NCBI GenBank assembly: GCA_027924585.1
Contig: BSBM01002121.1
Coordinates: 843,222-907,221, forward strand
Length of the DNA: 64,000 bases
From: Larix kaempferi
Lineage: Eukaryota; Streptophyta; Pinopsida; Pinales; Pinaceae
Direction of reading: 5' to 3'
Part shown: piece by piece, positions 26,054-39,400 of the stretch
How positions within the stretch are numbered: the first letter of the stretch is position 1
Layout of the letters: each line of letters starts with the position of its first letter
Translations under genes and position numbers: made by a program
Notes under the pieces: model-generated
What the model was told of the DNA's origin: nothing
The model's input: the letters and a program-made list of their open reading frames with translations, nothing else
Databases searched by the model: none

Positions 26054-29000
26054 TTTATTTCATAAATGGAATCAACAAAGTATGCACATTCTACGTCATA
26101 ACGACTTTCTATAGTTTGCGCATGCGTCCGGAAATAAGAAAAGCTTACTTCCACCGTTTTTTAAAATCACAGCTTCTAGAAGGTTTACATGACTTCGCAA
26201 AAAACAGGAGTTTTTAGAAAATGTGTTTTATTTCATAAATGGAATCTACAAAGTATGCACATTCTACGTCATAACGACTTTCTATAGTTTGCGCATGCGT
26301 ACGGAAATAAGAAAAGCTTACTTCCCCCGTTTTTTAAAATCACAGCTTCTTGAAGGTTTACATGATTTGTTAAAAAACACGAGTTTTTAGAAAATTTGTT
26401 TTATTTCATAAATGGAATCAACAAAGTATGCACATTCTATGTCATAACGACTTTCTATAGTTTGCGCATGCGTCCGAAAATAAGAAAAGCTTACTTCCAC
26501 CATTCTTTAAAATCACAGCATCTAGAAGGTTTACATGATTTGTTAAAAAACACGAGTTTTTAGAAAATGTGTTTTATTTCATTAATGGAATCAACAAAGT
26601 ATGCACATTCTATGTCATAACGACTTTCTATAGTTTGCGCATGCGTCTGGAAATAAGAAAAGCTTACTTCCACTGTTTTTTAAAATCACAGCTTCTAGAA
26701 GGTTTACATGATTTCGTAAAAAACACGAGTTTTTAGAAAATGTGTTTTATTTCATAAATGGAATCTACAAAGTATGCACATTCTATGTCATAACGACATT
26801 CTATAGTTTGCGCATGTGTCCGGAAATAAGAAAAGCTTACTTCCCCTGTTTTTTAAAATCACAGCTTCTAGAAGGTTTAAATGATTTCGTAAAAAACACG
26901 AGTTTTTAGAAAATGCATTTTATTTCATAAATGAAATCAACAAAGTATGCACATTCTACGTCATAACGACTTTCTATAGTTTGCGCATGCGTTTGGAAAT
27001 AAGAAAAGCTTACTTCCCCCGTTTCTTAAATCACAGCTTCTAGAAGGTTTACATGATTTCGTAAAAAACACAAGTTTTTAGAAAATGTGTTTTATTTCAT
27101 AAATGGAATCTACAAATTATGCACATTCTACGTCATAACGACTTTCTATAGTTTGCGCATGCGTCCGGAAATAAGAAAAGCTTACTTCCCCCGTTTTTTA
27201 AAATCACAGCTTCTAGAAGGTTTACATGATTTCGTAAAAAACACAAGTTTTTAGAAAATGTGTTTTATTTCATAAATGGAATCTACAAAGTATGCACATT
27301 CTATGTCATAACGACTTTCTATAGTTTGCGCATGCGTCCGGAAATAAGAAAAGCTTACTTCCACCGTTTTTTAAAATCACAGCTTCTAGATGGTTTACAT
27401 GATTTCGTAAAAAACACAGGTTTTTAGAAAATATGTTTTACTTCATAAATGGAATTTACAAAGTATGCACATTCTACGTCATAACGACATTCTATAGTTT
27501 GCGCATGCATCCGTAAATAAGAAAAGCTTACTTCCACTGTTTTTTAAAATCACAGCTTCTAGAAGGTTTACATGATTTCGTAAAAAACACGAGTTTTTAG
27601 AAAATGTGTTTTATTTCATAAATGGAATCTAGAAAGTATGCACATTCTATGTCATAATGACATTCTATAGTTTGCGCATGTGTCCGGAAATAAGAAAAGC
27701 TTACTTCCCCCGTTTTTTAAAATCACAGCTTCTAGAAGGTTTAAATGATTTCGTAAAAAACACGAGTTTTTAGAAAATGCGTTTTATTTCATAAATGGAA
27801 TCAACAAAGTATGCACATTCTACGTCATAACGACTTTCTATAGTTTGCGCATGCGTTTGGAAATAAGAAAAGCTTACTTCCCCCGTTTCTTAAATCACAG
27901 CTTCTAGAAGGTTTATATGATTTCGTAAAAAACACAAGTTTTTAGAAAATGTGTTTTATTTCATAAATGGAATCTACAAAGTATGCACATTCTACGTCAT
28001 AACGACTTTCTATAGTTTGCGCATGCGTCCGGAAATAAGAAAAGCTTACTTCCACCGTTTTTTAAAATCACAGCTTCTAGAAGGTTTACATGATTTCGCA
28101 AAAAACACGGGTTTTTAGAAAATGTGTTTTATTTCATAAATGGAATCTACAAAGTGTGCACATTCTAAGTCATAACGACTTTCTATAGTTTGCGCATGCG
28201 TACGGAAATAAGAAAAGCTTACTTCCCCCGTTTTTTAAAATCACAGCTTCTAGAAGGTTTACATGATTTGTTAAAAAACACGAGTTTTTAGAAAATTTGT
28301 TTTATTTCATAAATGGAATCAACAAAGTATGCACATTCTACGTCATAACGACTTTCTATAGTTTGCGCATGCGTCCGGAAATAAGAAAAGCTTACTTCCA
28401 CCATTCTTTAAAATCACAGCATCTAGAAGGTTTACATGATTTCGTGAAAAACACGAGTTTTTAGAAAATGTGTTTTATTTCATTAATGGAATCTACAAAG
28501 TATGCACATTCTACGTCATAACGACATTCTATAGTTTGCGCATGCGTCCGTAAATAAGAAAAGCTTACTTCCACTGTTTTTTAAAATCACAGCTTCTAGA
28601 AGGTTTACATGATTTCGTAAAAAACACGAGTTTTTAGAAAATGTGTTTTATTTCATAAATGGAATCTACAAAGTATGCACATTCTATGTCATAACGACAT
28701 TCTATAGTTTGCGCATGTGTCCGGAAATAAGAAAAGCTTACTTCCCCCGTTTTTTAAAATCACAGCTTCTAGAAGGTTTAAATGATTTCGTTAAAAACAC
28801 GAGTTTTTAGAAAATGTGTTTTATTTCAAATATGGAATCAACAAAGTATGCACATTCTACGTCATAACGACTTTCTATAGTTTGCGCATGCGTTTGGAAA
28901 TAAGAAAAGCTTACTTCCCCCGTTTCTTAAATCACAGCTTCTAGAAGGTTTACATGATTTCGTAAAAAACACAAGTTTTTAGAAAATGTGTTTTATTTCA

Positions 29001-30730
29001 TAAATGGAATCTACAAAGTATGCACATTCTACGTCATAACGACTTTCTATAGTTTGCGCATGCGTCCGGAAATAAGAAAAGCTTACTTCCCCCGTTTTTT
29101 AAAATCACAGCTTCTAGAAGGTTTACATGATTTCGTAAAAAACACAAGTTTTTAGAAAATGTGTTTTATTTCATAAATGGAATCTACAAAGTATGCACAT
29201 TCTATGTCATAACGACTTTCTATAGTTTGCGCATGCATTTGGAAATAAGAAAAGCTTACTTCCCCCATTTTTTAAAATCACAGCTTCTAGAAGGTTTACA
29301 TGATTTCGTAAAAAACACGGGTTTTTAGAAAATGTGTTTTATTTCATAAATGGAATCTACAAAGTATGCACATTCTAAGTCATAACGACTTTCTATAGTT
29401 TGTGCATGCGTCCGGAAATAAGAAAAGCTTACTTCCCCCGTTTTTTAAAATCACAGCTTCTAGAAGGTTTACATGATTTCGTAAAAAACACAAGTTTTTA
29501 GAAAATGTGTTTTATTTCATAAATGGAATCTACAAAGTATGCACATTCTATGTCATAACGACTTTCTATAGTTTGCGCATGCGTCCGGAAATAAGAAAAG
29601 CTTACTTCCACCGTTTTTTAAAATCACAGCTTCTAGAAGGTTTACATGATTTCGTAAAAAACACGGGTTTTTAGAAAATGTGTTTTACTTCATAAATGGA
29701 ATTTACAAAGTATGCACATTCTACGTCATAACGACTTTCTCTAGTTTGCTCATGCGTCCGGAAATAAGAAAAGCTTACTTCCACCGTTTTTTAAAATCAC
29801 AGCTTCTAGAAGGTTTACATGATTTCTTAAAAAACACGATTGTTTAGAAAATGTGTTTTATTTCATAAATGGAATCAACAAAGTATGCACATTCTACGTC
29901 ATAAGGACTTTCTATAGTTTGCGCATGCATTTGGAAATAAGAAAAGCTTACTTCCCCGTTTTTTAAAATCACAGCTTCTAGAAGGTTTACATGATTTCTT
30001 AAAAAACACGAGTTTTTAGAAAATGTGTTTTATTTCATAAATAGAATCAACAAAGTATGCACATTCTACGTCATAACGACTTTCTAAGGTTTGCGCATGC
30101 GTTTGGAAATAAGAAAAGCTTACTTCCCTCGTTTTTTAAAATCACAGCTTCTAGAAGGTTTACATGATTTCTTAAAAAACACGAGTTTTTAGAAAATGTG
30201 TTTTATTTCATGAATGGAATCAACAAAGTATTCACATTCTACATCATAACGACTCTCTATAGTTTGCGCATTCCTCCGGAAATAAGAAAAGCTTACTTCC
30301 ACCGTTTTTTAAAATCACAGCTTCTAGAAGGTTTACATGATTTCGGAAAAAACACCAGTTTTTAGAAAATGTGTTTTATTTCATAAATGGAATCTACAAA
30401 GTATGCACATTCTACGTCATAACGACATTCTATAGTTTGCGCATGCGTCCGGAAATAAGAAAAGCTTACTTCCACCGGTTTTTAAAATCACAGCTTCCAG
30501 AAGGTTTACATGATTTCGTAAAAAACACGAGTTTTTAGAAAATGTGTTTTATTTCATAAATGGAATCTACAAAGTATGCACATTCTACGTCATAACGACT
30601 TTCTATAGTTTGCTCATGCGTCCGGAAATAAGAAAAGCTTAATTCCACCGTTTTTTAAAATCACAACTTCTAGAAGGTTTACATGATTTCGTAAAAAACA
30701 CGAGTTTTTAGAAAATGTGTTTTATTTCAT

Positions 30731-30756
30731 AAATGGAATCAACAGCACATTCTACG
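30731..30756 (+). repeat. 6-bp deletion in a monomer, block B copy
   Basis: The sequence reads AATCAACAGCACATT, with the same 6-bp shortening as at 22,271 but G in place of T at the junction. The length change came before the A/B duplication, and the single base changed afterwards in one copy. Confidence 0.9.
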
Positions 30757-31409
30757 TCATAACGACTTTCTATAGTTTGCGCATGCGTTTGGAAGTAAGA
30801 AAAGCTTACTTCCCCCCGTTTTTTAAAATCACACCTTCTAGAAGGTTTACATGATTTCTTAAAAAGCACGAGTTTTTAGAAAATGTGTTTTCTTTCATAA
30901 ATGGAATCAACAAAGTATGCACATTCTACGTCATAACGACTTTCTATAGTTTGCGCATGCGTTTGGAAATAAGAAAAGCTTACTTCTCCCGTTTTTTAAA
31001 TTCACAGCTTCTAGAAGGTTTACATGATTTCTTAAAATACACGACTTTTTAGAAAATGTGTTTTATTTCATAAATGGAATCAACAAAGTATGCACATTCT
31101 ACGTCATAAGGACTTTCTATAGTTTGCGCATGCGTTTGGAAATAAGAAAAGCTTACTTCCCCCGTTTTTTAAAATCACAACTTATAGAAGGTTTACCTGA
31201 TTTCTAAAAAAACACGAGTTTTTAGAAAATGTGTTTTATTTCATAAATGAAATCAACAAAGTATGCACATTCTACGTCATAACGACTTTCTATAGTTTGC
31301 GCATGCGTTTGGAAATAAGAAAAGCTTACTTCCCCTGTTTTTTAAAATCACAGCTTCTAGAAGGTTTACATGATTTCTCAAAAAACCGGAGTTTTTAGAA
31401 AATGTGTTT

Positions 31410-32287
31410 TATTTCATAAATGGAATCAACAAAGTATGCACATTCTACGTCATAACGAATTTCTATAGTTTGCGCATGCGTCCGGAAATAAGAAAAGCTT
31501 ACTTCCACCGTTTTTTAAAATCACAGCTTCTCGAAGGTTTACATGATTTCGTAAAAAACACGGGTTATTAGAAAATGTGTTTTATTTCATAAATGGAATC
31601 AACAAAGTATGCACATTCTACGTCATAACGACTTTCTATAGTTTGCGCATCCGTCCGGAAATAAGAAAAGCTTACTTCCACCGTTTTTTAAAATCACAGC
31701 TTCTAGAAGGTTTACATGATTTCGTAAAAAACACAGGTTTTTAGAAAATGTGTTTTATTTCATAAATGGAAGCAACAAAGTATGCACATTATACGTCATA
31801 ACGACTTTCTATAGTTTGCGCATGCGTTTGGAAATAAGAAAAGCTTACTTCCCCTGTTTTTTAAAATCACAGCTTCTAGAAGGTTTACATGATTTCTCAA
31901 AAAACACGAGTTTTTAGAAAATGTGTTTTATTTCATAAATGGAATCAACAAAGTATGCACATTCTACGTCATAACGAATTTCTATAGTTTGCGCATGCGT
32001 CCGGAAATAAGAAAAGCTTACTTCCACCGTTTTTTAAAATCACAGCTTCTCGAAGGTTTACATGATTTCGTAAAAAACATGGGTTTTTAGAAAATGTGTT
32101 TTATTTCATAAATGGAATCAACAAAGTATGCACATTCTACGTCATAACCACTTTCTATAGTTTGCGCATCCGTCCGGAAATAAGAAAAGCTTACTTCCAC
32201 CGTTTTTTAAAATCACAGCTTCTAGAAGGTTTACATGATTTCGTAAAAAACACAGGTTTTTAGAAAATGTGTTTTATTTCATAAATG
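31410..32287 (+). repeat. Block B-specific insertion of five monomers
   Basis: In block A the monomer ending AAATGGAAGC follows directly. In B about 865 bp intervenes. It contains a 3-monomer reiteration: TCGAAGG in a CACGGG or CATGGG context occurs at 31,531 and 32,050, 519 bp apart (3 x 173). AATGGAAGCAAC occurs near 31,766 and 32,286. This is the pattern expected from unequal exchange inserting whole repeat units. Confidence 0.85.
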
Positions 32288-34029
32288 GAAGCAACAAAGT
32301 ATGCCCATTATACGTCATAACGACTTTCTATAGTTTGCGCATGCGTTTGGAAATAAGAAAAGCTTACTTCCCCCGTTTTTTAAAATCACAGCTTCTAGAA
32401 GGTTTACATGATTTCGTAAAAAACACAAGTTTTTAGAAAATGTGTTTTATTTTATAAATGGAATCTACAAAGTATGCACATTCTACGTCATAACGACTTT
32501 CTATAGTTTGCGCATGCGTCCAGAAATAAGAAAAGCTTACTTCCACCGTTTTTTAAAATCACAGCTTCTAGAAGGTTTACATGATTTCGTAAAAAACACG
32601 GGTTTTTAGAAAATGTGTTTTGTTTCATAAATGGAATCTACAAAGTATGCACATTCTACGTCATAACGAAATTCTATAGTTTGCGAATGCGTCTGGAAAT
32701 AAGAAAAGCTTACTTCCACCGTTTTTTAAAATCACAGCTTCTAGAAGGTTTACATGATTTCGTAAAAACCAGTGGTTTTTAGAAAATGTGTTTTATTTCA
32801 AAAATGGAATCTACAAAGTATGCACATTCTACGTCATAACGACTTTCTATAGTTTGCGCATGCATCTGGAAATAAGAAAAGCTTACTTCCCCGTTTTTTA
32901 AAATCACAGCTTCTAGAAGGTTTACATGATTTCTTAAAAAACACGAGTTTTCAGAAAATGTGTTTTATTTCATAAATGGAATCAACAAAGTATGCAAATT
33001 CTACGTCATAACGACTTTCTATAGTTTGCGCATGCGTTTAGAAATAAGAAAAGCTTACTTCCCCCGTTTTTTAAAATCACAGCTTCTAGAAGGTTTATAT
33101 GATTTCTTAAAAAGCACGAGTTTTTAGAAAATGTGTTTTATTTCATAAATGGAATCAACAAAGTATGCACATTCTACGTCATAACAACTTTCTATAGTTT
33201 ATGAATGCGTCCGGAAATAAGAAAAGCTTACTTCCACCGTTTTTTAAAATCACAGCTTCGAAAAGGTTTACATGATTTCGTAAAAAACACGAGTTTTTAG
33301 AAAATGTGTTTTATTTCATAAATGGAATCTACAAAGTATGCACATTCTCCGTCATAACGACTTTCTATAGTTTGCGCATGCGTCCGGAAATAAGAAAAGC
33401 TTACTTCCACCGTTTTTTAAAATCACAGCTTCTAGAAGGTTTACATGATTTCGTAAAAAACACGAGTTTTTAGAAAATGTGTTTTATTTCTTAAATGGAA
33501 TCAACAAAGTATGCACATTCTACGTCATAACGACTTTCTATAGTTTGCGCATGCATTTGGAAATAAGAAAAGCTTACTTCCCTCGTTTTTTAAAATCACA
33601 GCTTCTAGAAGGTTTACATGATTTCTTAAAAAACACGAGTTTTTAGAAAATGTGATTTATTTCATAAATGGAATCAACAAAGTATTCACATTCTACATCA
33701 TAACGACTTTCTATAGTTTGCGCATTCCTCCGGAAATAAGAAAAGCTTACTTCCACCGTTTTTTAAAATCACAGCTTCTAGAAGGTTTACATGATTTCGG
33801 AAAAAACACGAGTTTTTAGAAAATGTGTTTTATTTCATAAATGGAATCTACAAAGTATGCACATTCTACGTAATAACGACATTCTATAGTTTGCGCATGC
33901 GTCCAGAAATAAGAAAAGCTTACTTCCACCGTTTTTTAAAATCACAGCTTCTAGAAGGTTTACATGATTTCGTAAAAAACACGAGTTTTTAGAAAATGTG
34001 TTTTATTTCATAAATTGAATCTATAAAGT

Positions 34030-35066
34030 ATGCACATTCTCCGTCATAAGGACTTTCTATAGTTTATGCATGCGTCCGGAAATAAGAAAAGCTTACTTCG
34101 CCAGTTTTTTAAAATCACAGCTTCTAAAAGGTTTACATGATTTCTTAAAAAACACGAGTTTTTAGAAAATGTGTTTTATTTCATAAATGGAATCAACAAA
34201 GTATGCACATTCTACGTCATAACGAATTTCTATAGTTTGCGCATGCGTTTGGAAATAAGAAAAGCTTACTTCCCCGTTTTTTAAAATCACAGCTTCTAGA
34301 AGGTTTACATGATTTCGTAAAAAACACAAGTTTTTAGAAAATGTGTTTTATTTCATAAATGGAATCTACAAAGGATGCACATTCTACGTCATAACGACTT
34401 TCTATAGTTTGCGCATGCGTCCAGAAATAAGAAAAGCTTACTTCCACCGTTTTTTAAAATCACAGCTTCTAGAAGGTTTACATGATTCCGTAAAAAACAC
34501 GAGTTTTTAGAAAATGTGTTTTATTTCATAAATGGAATCTACAAAGTATGCACATTCTCCATCATAAGGAGTTTCTATTGTTTATGCATGCGTCCGAAAA
34601 TAAGAAAAGCTTACTTCCCCCGTTTTTTAAAATCACAGCTTCTAAAAGGTTTACATGATTTCTTAAAAAACACGAGTTTTTAGAAAATGTGTTTTATTTC
34701 ATAAATGGAATCAACAAAGTATGCACATTCTACGTCATAACGAATTTCTATAGTTTGCGCATGCGTTTGGAAATAAGAAAAGCTTACTTCCCCCGTTTTT
34801 TAAAATCACAGCTTCTAGAAGGTTTATATGATTTCTTAAAAAACACGAGTTTTAAGAAAATGTGTTTTATTTCATAAATGGAATCAAGAAAGTATGCACA
34901 TTCTATGTCATAACAACTTTCTATAGTTTATGCATGCGTCCGGAAATAAGAAAAGCTTACTTCCACCGTTTTTTAAAATCACAGCTTCTAAAAGGTTTAC
35001 ATGATTTCGTAAAAAACACGAGTTTTTAGAAAATGTGTTTTATTTCATAAATGGAATCTACAAAGT
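34030..35066 (+). repeat. 6-monomer tandem unit, copy 1
   Basis: CTCCGTCATAAGG begins at 34,039 and again at 35,076 (offset 1,037), and TGATTCCGTA begins at 34,483 and 35,522 (offset 1,039). The change in offset is explained by TTCCCCG here near 34,271 against TTCCCCCCG near 35,311. Shared rare variants include the TGATTCCGTA string, CAAAGGATGC and CGTCCAGAAAT. Confidence 0.88.
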
Positions 35067-35790
35067 ATGCACATTCTCCGTCATAAGGACTTTCTATAGT
35101 TTATTAATGCGTCCGGAAATAAGAAAAGCTTACTTCCCCGGTTTTTTAAAATCACAGCTTCTAAAAGGTTTACATGATTTCTTAAAAAACACGAGTTTTT
35201 AGAAAATGTGTTTTATTTCATAAATGGAATCAACAAAGTATGCACATTCTACGTCATAACGAATTTCTATAGTTTGCGCATGCGTTTGGAAATAAGAAAA
35301 GCTTACTTCCCCCCGTTTTTTAAAATCACAGCTTCTAGAAGGTTTACATGATTTCGTAAAAAACACAAGTTTTTAGAAAATGTGTTTTATTTCATAAATG
35401 GAATCTACAAAGGATGCACATTCTACGTCATAACGACTTTCTATAGTTTGCGCATGCGTCCAGAAATAAGAAAAGCTTACTTCCACCGTTTTTTAAAATC
35501 ACAGCTTCTAGAAGGTTTACATGATTCCGTAAAAAACACGAGTTTTTAGAAAATGTGTTTTATTTCATAAATGGAATCTACAAAGTATGCACATTCTCCG
35601 TCATAAGGACTTTCTATAGTTTATGCATGCGTCCGGAAATAAGAAAAGCTTACTTCCCCCGTTTTTTAAAATCACAGCTTCTAAAAGGTTTACATGATTT
35701 CTTAAAAAACACGAGTTTTTAGAAAATGTGTTTTATTTCATAAATGGAATCAACAAAGTATGCACATTCTACGTCATAACGAATTTCTAT
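35067..35790 (+). repeat. 6-monomer tandem unit, copy 2
   Basis: This is the partner of 34,030-34,750. Homology ends near 35,790, where the following monomer starts TCCGG with CACGGCTTC in place of TTTGG. The same TGATTCCGTA-bearing family forms the 17-monomer higher-order repeat further right. Confidence 0.85.
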
Positions 35791-36029
35791 AGTTTGCGCA
35801 TGCGTCCGGAAATAAGAAAAGCTTACTTCCACCGTTTTTTAAAATCACGGCTTCTAGAAGGTTTACATGATTTCGTAAAAAACACGAGTTTTTAGAAAAT
35901 GTGTTTTATTTCATCAATGGAATCTACAAAGTATGCACATTCTACGTCATAACGACTTTATATAGTTTGCGCATGCGTCCAGAAATAATAAAAGCTTACT
36001 TCCACCGTTTTTTAAAATCACAGCTTCTA

Positions 36030-37130
36030 GAAGGTTTACATGATTTCTTAAAAAACACGAGTTTTTAGAAAATGTGTTTTATTTCATAAATGGAATCAAC
36101 AAAGTATGCACATTCTACGTCATAACGACTTTCTATAGTTTGCGCATGCGTCCGGAAATAAGAAAAGCTTACTTCCACCGTTTTTTAAAATCACAGCTTC
36201 TAGAAGGTTTACATGATTTCGTAAAAAACAGGAGTTTTTAGAAAATGTGTTTTATTTCATAAATGGAATCTACAAAGTATGCACATTCTACGTCATAACG
36301 ACTTTCTATAGTTTGCGCATGCGTACGGAAATAAGAAAAGCTTACTTCCCCCGTTTTTTAAAATCACAGCTTCTAGAAGGGTTACATGATTTGTTAAAAA
36401 ACAAGAGTTTTTAGAAAATTTGTTTTATTTCATAAATGGAATCAACAGAGTATGCACATTCTACATCATAACGACTTTCTATAGTTTGCGCATGCGTCCG
36501 GAAATAAGAAAAGCTTACTTCCACCATTCTTTAAAATCACAGCATCTAGAAGGTTTACATGATTTCGTGAAAAACACGAGTTTTTAGAAAATGTGTTTTA
36601 TTTCATTAATGGAATCTACAAAGTATGCACATTCTACGTCATAACGACATTCTATAGTTTGCGCATGCGTCCGTAAATAAGAAAAGCTTACTTCCACTGT
36701 TTTTTAAAATCACAGCTTCTAGAAGGTTTAAATGATTTCGTAAAAAACACGAGTTTTTAGAAAATGTGTTTTATTTCATAAATGGAATCAACAAAGTATG
36801 CACATTCTACGTCATAACGACTTTCTATAGTTTGCGCATGCGTTTGGAAATAAGAAAAGCTTACTTCCCCAGTTTTTTAAAATCACAGCTTCTAGAAGGT
36901 TTAAATGATTTCGTAAAAAACACGAGTTTTTAGAAAATGCGTTTTATTTCATAAATGGAATCAACAAAGTATGCACATTCTACGTCATAACGACTTTCTA
37001 TAGTTTGCGCATGCGTCCGGAAATAAGAAAAGCTTACTTCCCCCGTTTCTTAAATCACAGCTTCTACAAGGTTTACATGATTTCGTAAAAAACACGAGTT
37101 TTTAGAAAATGTGTTTTATTTCATAAATGG
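36030..37130 (+). repeat. 8-monomer-spaced duplication, left copy
   Basis: The GCGTACGG monomer starts at 36,318 and 37,700 (offset 1,382, 8 x 173 minus 2), and CTTCTACAAG starts at 37,061 and 38,443 (the same offset). The ordered markers ACAGGAG, GCGTACGG, CCATTCTTT with CATCTAGAAGG, CCGTAAATAAG with CCACTG, TTTAAATGATTT, and GTTTCTTAAATCAC are present in both copies. Confidence 0.88.
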
Positions 37131-37411
37131 AATCTAAAAAGTATGCACATTCTACGTCATAACGACTTTCTATAGTTTGCGCATGCGTTTGGAAATAAGA
37201 AACGCTTACTTCCCTCGTTTTTTAAAATCACAGCTTCTAGAAGGTTTACATGATTTCTTAAAAAACACGAGTTTTTAGAAAATGTGTTTTATTTCATAAA
37301 TGGAATCTACAAAGTATGCACATTCTACGTCATAACGACTTTCTATAGTTTGCGCATGCGTTCGGAAATAAAAAAGCTTACTTCCCCAATTTTTTAAAAT
37401 AACAGCTTCTA

Positions 37412-38515
37412 GAAGGTTTACATGATTTCTTAAAAAACACGAGTTTTTAGAAAATGTGTTTTATTTCATAAATGGAATCAACAAAGTATGCACATTCTAC
37501 GTCATAACGACTTTCTATAGTTTGCGCATGCGTCCGGAAATAAGAAAAGCTTACTTCCACCGTTTTTTAAAATCACAGCTTCTAGAAGGTTTATATGATT
37601 TCGTAAAAAACAGGAGTTTTTAGAAAATGTGTTTTATTTCATAAATGGAATCTACAAAGTATGCACATTCTACGTCATAACGACTTTCTATAGTTTGCGC
37701 ATGCGTACGGAAATAAGAAAAGCTTACTTCCCCCGTTTTTTAAAATCACAGCTTCCAGAAGGTTTACATGATTTGTTAAAAAACACGAGTTTTTAGAAAA
37801 TTTGTTTTATTTCATAAATGGAATCAACAAAGTATGCACATTCTACGTCATAACGACTTTCTATAGTTTGCGCATGCGTCCGGAAATAAGAAAAGCTTAC
37901 TTCCACCATTCTTTAAAATCACAGCATCTAGAAGGTTTACATGATTTCGTGAAAAACACGAGTTTTTAGAAAATGTGTTTTATTTCATTAATGGAATCTA
38001 CAAAGTATGCACATTCTACGTCATAACGACATTCTATAGTTTGCGCATGCGTCCGTAAATAAGAAAAGCTTACTTCCACTGTTTTTTAAAATCACAGCTT
38101 CTAGAAGGTTTAAATGATTTCGTAAAAAACATGAGTTTTTAGAAAATGTGTTTTATTTCATAAATGGAATCAACAAAGTATGCACATTCTACGTCATAAC
38201 GACTTTCTATAGTTTGCGCATGCGTTTGGAAATAAGAAAAGCTTACTTCCCCCGTTTTTTAAAATCACAGCTTCTAGAAGGTTTAAATGATTTCGTAAAA
38301 AACACGAGTTTTTAGAAAATGCGTTTTATTTCATAAATGGAATCAACAAAGTATGCACATTCTACGTCATAACGACGTTCTATAGTTTGCGCATGCGTCC
38401 GGAAATAAGAAAAGCTTACTTCCCCCGTTTCTTAAATCACAGCTTCTACAAGGTTTACATGATTTCGTAAAAAACACGAGTTTTTAGAAAATGTGTTTTA
38501 TTTCATAAATGGAAT
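37412..38515 (+). repeat. 8-monomer-spaced duplication, right copy
   Basis: This is the partner of 36,030-37,130, with scattered substitutions such as TTTATATGATTT for TTTACATGATTT near 37,590 and ACATGAG for ACACGAG near 38,128. Between the two copies lies the AAATCTAAAAAGT and CGTTCGGAAATAAAAAAG pair, which itself recurs 1,901 bp later. Confidence 0.88.
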
Positions 38516-38969
38516 CTACAAAGTATGCACATTCTACGTCATAACGACATTCTATAGTTTGCGCATGCGTCCGGAAATAAGAAAAGCTTACTTCCACCGT
38601 TTTTTAAAATCACAGCTTCTAGAAGGTTTATATGATTTCGTAAAAAACACGAGTTTTTGGAAAATGTGTTTTATTTCATAAATGGAATCTACAAAGTATG
38701 CACATTCTACGTCATAACGACTTTCTATAGTTTGCGCATGCATCCGGAAATAAGAAAAGCTTACTTCCACCATTTTTTAAAATCACAGCTTCTAGAAGGA
38801 TTACATAATTTCTTAAAAAACACGATTGTTTAGAAAATGTGTTTTATTTCATAAATGGAATCAACAAAGTATGCACATTTTATGTCATAACGACTTTCTA
38901 TAGTTTGCGCATGCGTTTGGAAGTAAGAAAAGCTTACTTCCCCCATTTTTTAAAATCACAGCTTCTAGA

Positions 38970-39400
38970 AGGTTTACATGATTTCGTAAAAAACACGAGT
39001 TTTTAGAAAATGTGTTTTATTTCATAAATGGAATCTAAAAAGTATGCACATTCTACGTCATAACGACTTTCTATAGTTTGCGCATGCGTTTGGAAATAAG
39101 AAACGCTTACTTCCCTCGTTTTTTAAAATCACAGCTTCTAGAAGGTTTACATGATTTCTTAAAAAACACGAGTTTTTAGAAAATGTGTTTTATTTCATAA
39201 ATGGAATCTACAAAGTATGCACATTCTACGTCATAACGACTTTCTATAGTTTGCGCATGCGTTCGGAAATAAAAAAGCTTACTTCCCCAATTTTTTAAAA
39301 TAACAGCTTCTAGAAGGTTTACATGATTTCTTAAAAAACACGAGTTTTTAGAAAATGTGTTTTATTTCATAAATGGAATCAACAAAGTATGCACATTCTA
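38970..39400 (+). repeat. Second copy of the CGTTCGG/AAATAAAAAAGC monomer pair
   Basis: The monomer beginning CATGCGTTCGGAAATAAA starts at 37,355 and 39,256 (offset 1,901, 11 x 173 minus 2). Both follow a monomer with GAAACGCTTACTTCCCTCG and both carry TTCCCCAATTTTTT with AAAATAACAG. Confidence 0.85.

Larger units (their letters stand above)
26054..33970 (+). repeat. Large duplicated block B (about 7.9 kb)
   Basis: Block B is the paralogue of block A with insertions of whole monomers. One extra monomer lies between 29,751 and 30,737, where A goes straight to the GTATTCACATTC monomer. Five extra monomers (about 865 bp) lie at about 31,410-32,287. Apart from these, rare variants appear in the same order, including TTTCTTAAATCAC (a 1-bp deletion) several times, CAAATTATGC, ATTCTAAGTC, CAACTTATAG, AAAACCAGTGG (AAAACCACTGG in A) and TACGTAATAACG (TACATAATAACG in A). 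Confidence 0.92.

Noticed and set aside
34281-34300. Rho-independent terminator from the palindrome followed by T-runs
   Set aside because: The hairpin is AT-rich, is followed by CC(A/C)CCG before the T-run, and recurs in every monomer of what appears to be eukaryotic satellite, so bacterial termination is not a sensible reading.
38588-38773. Minus-strand open frame of 61 codons
   Set aside because: It is the reverse complement of ordinary monomers, seen once, with no conservation across the other copies.
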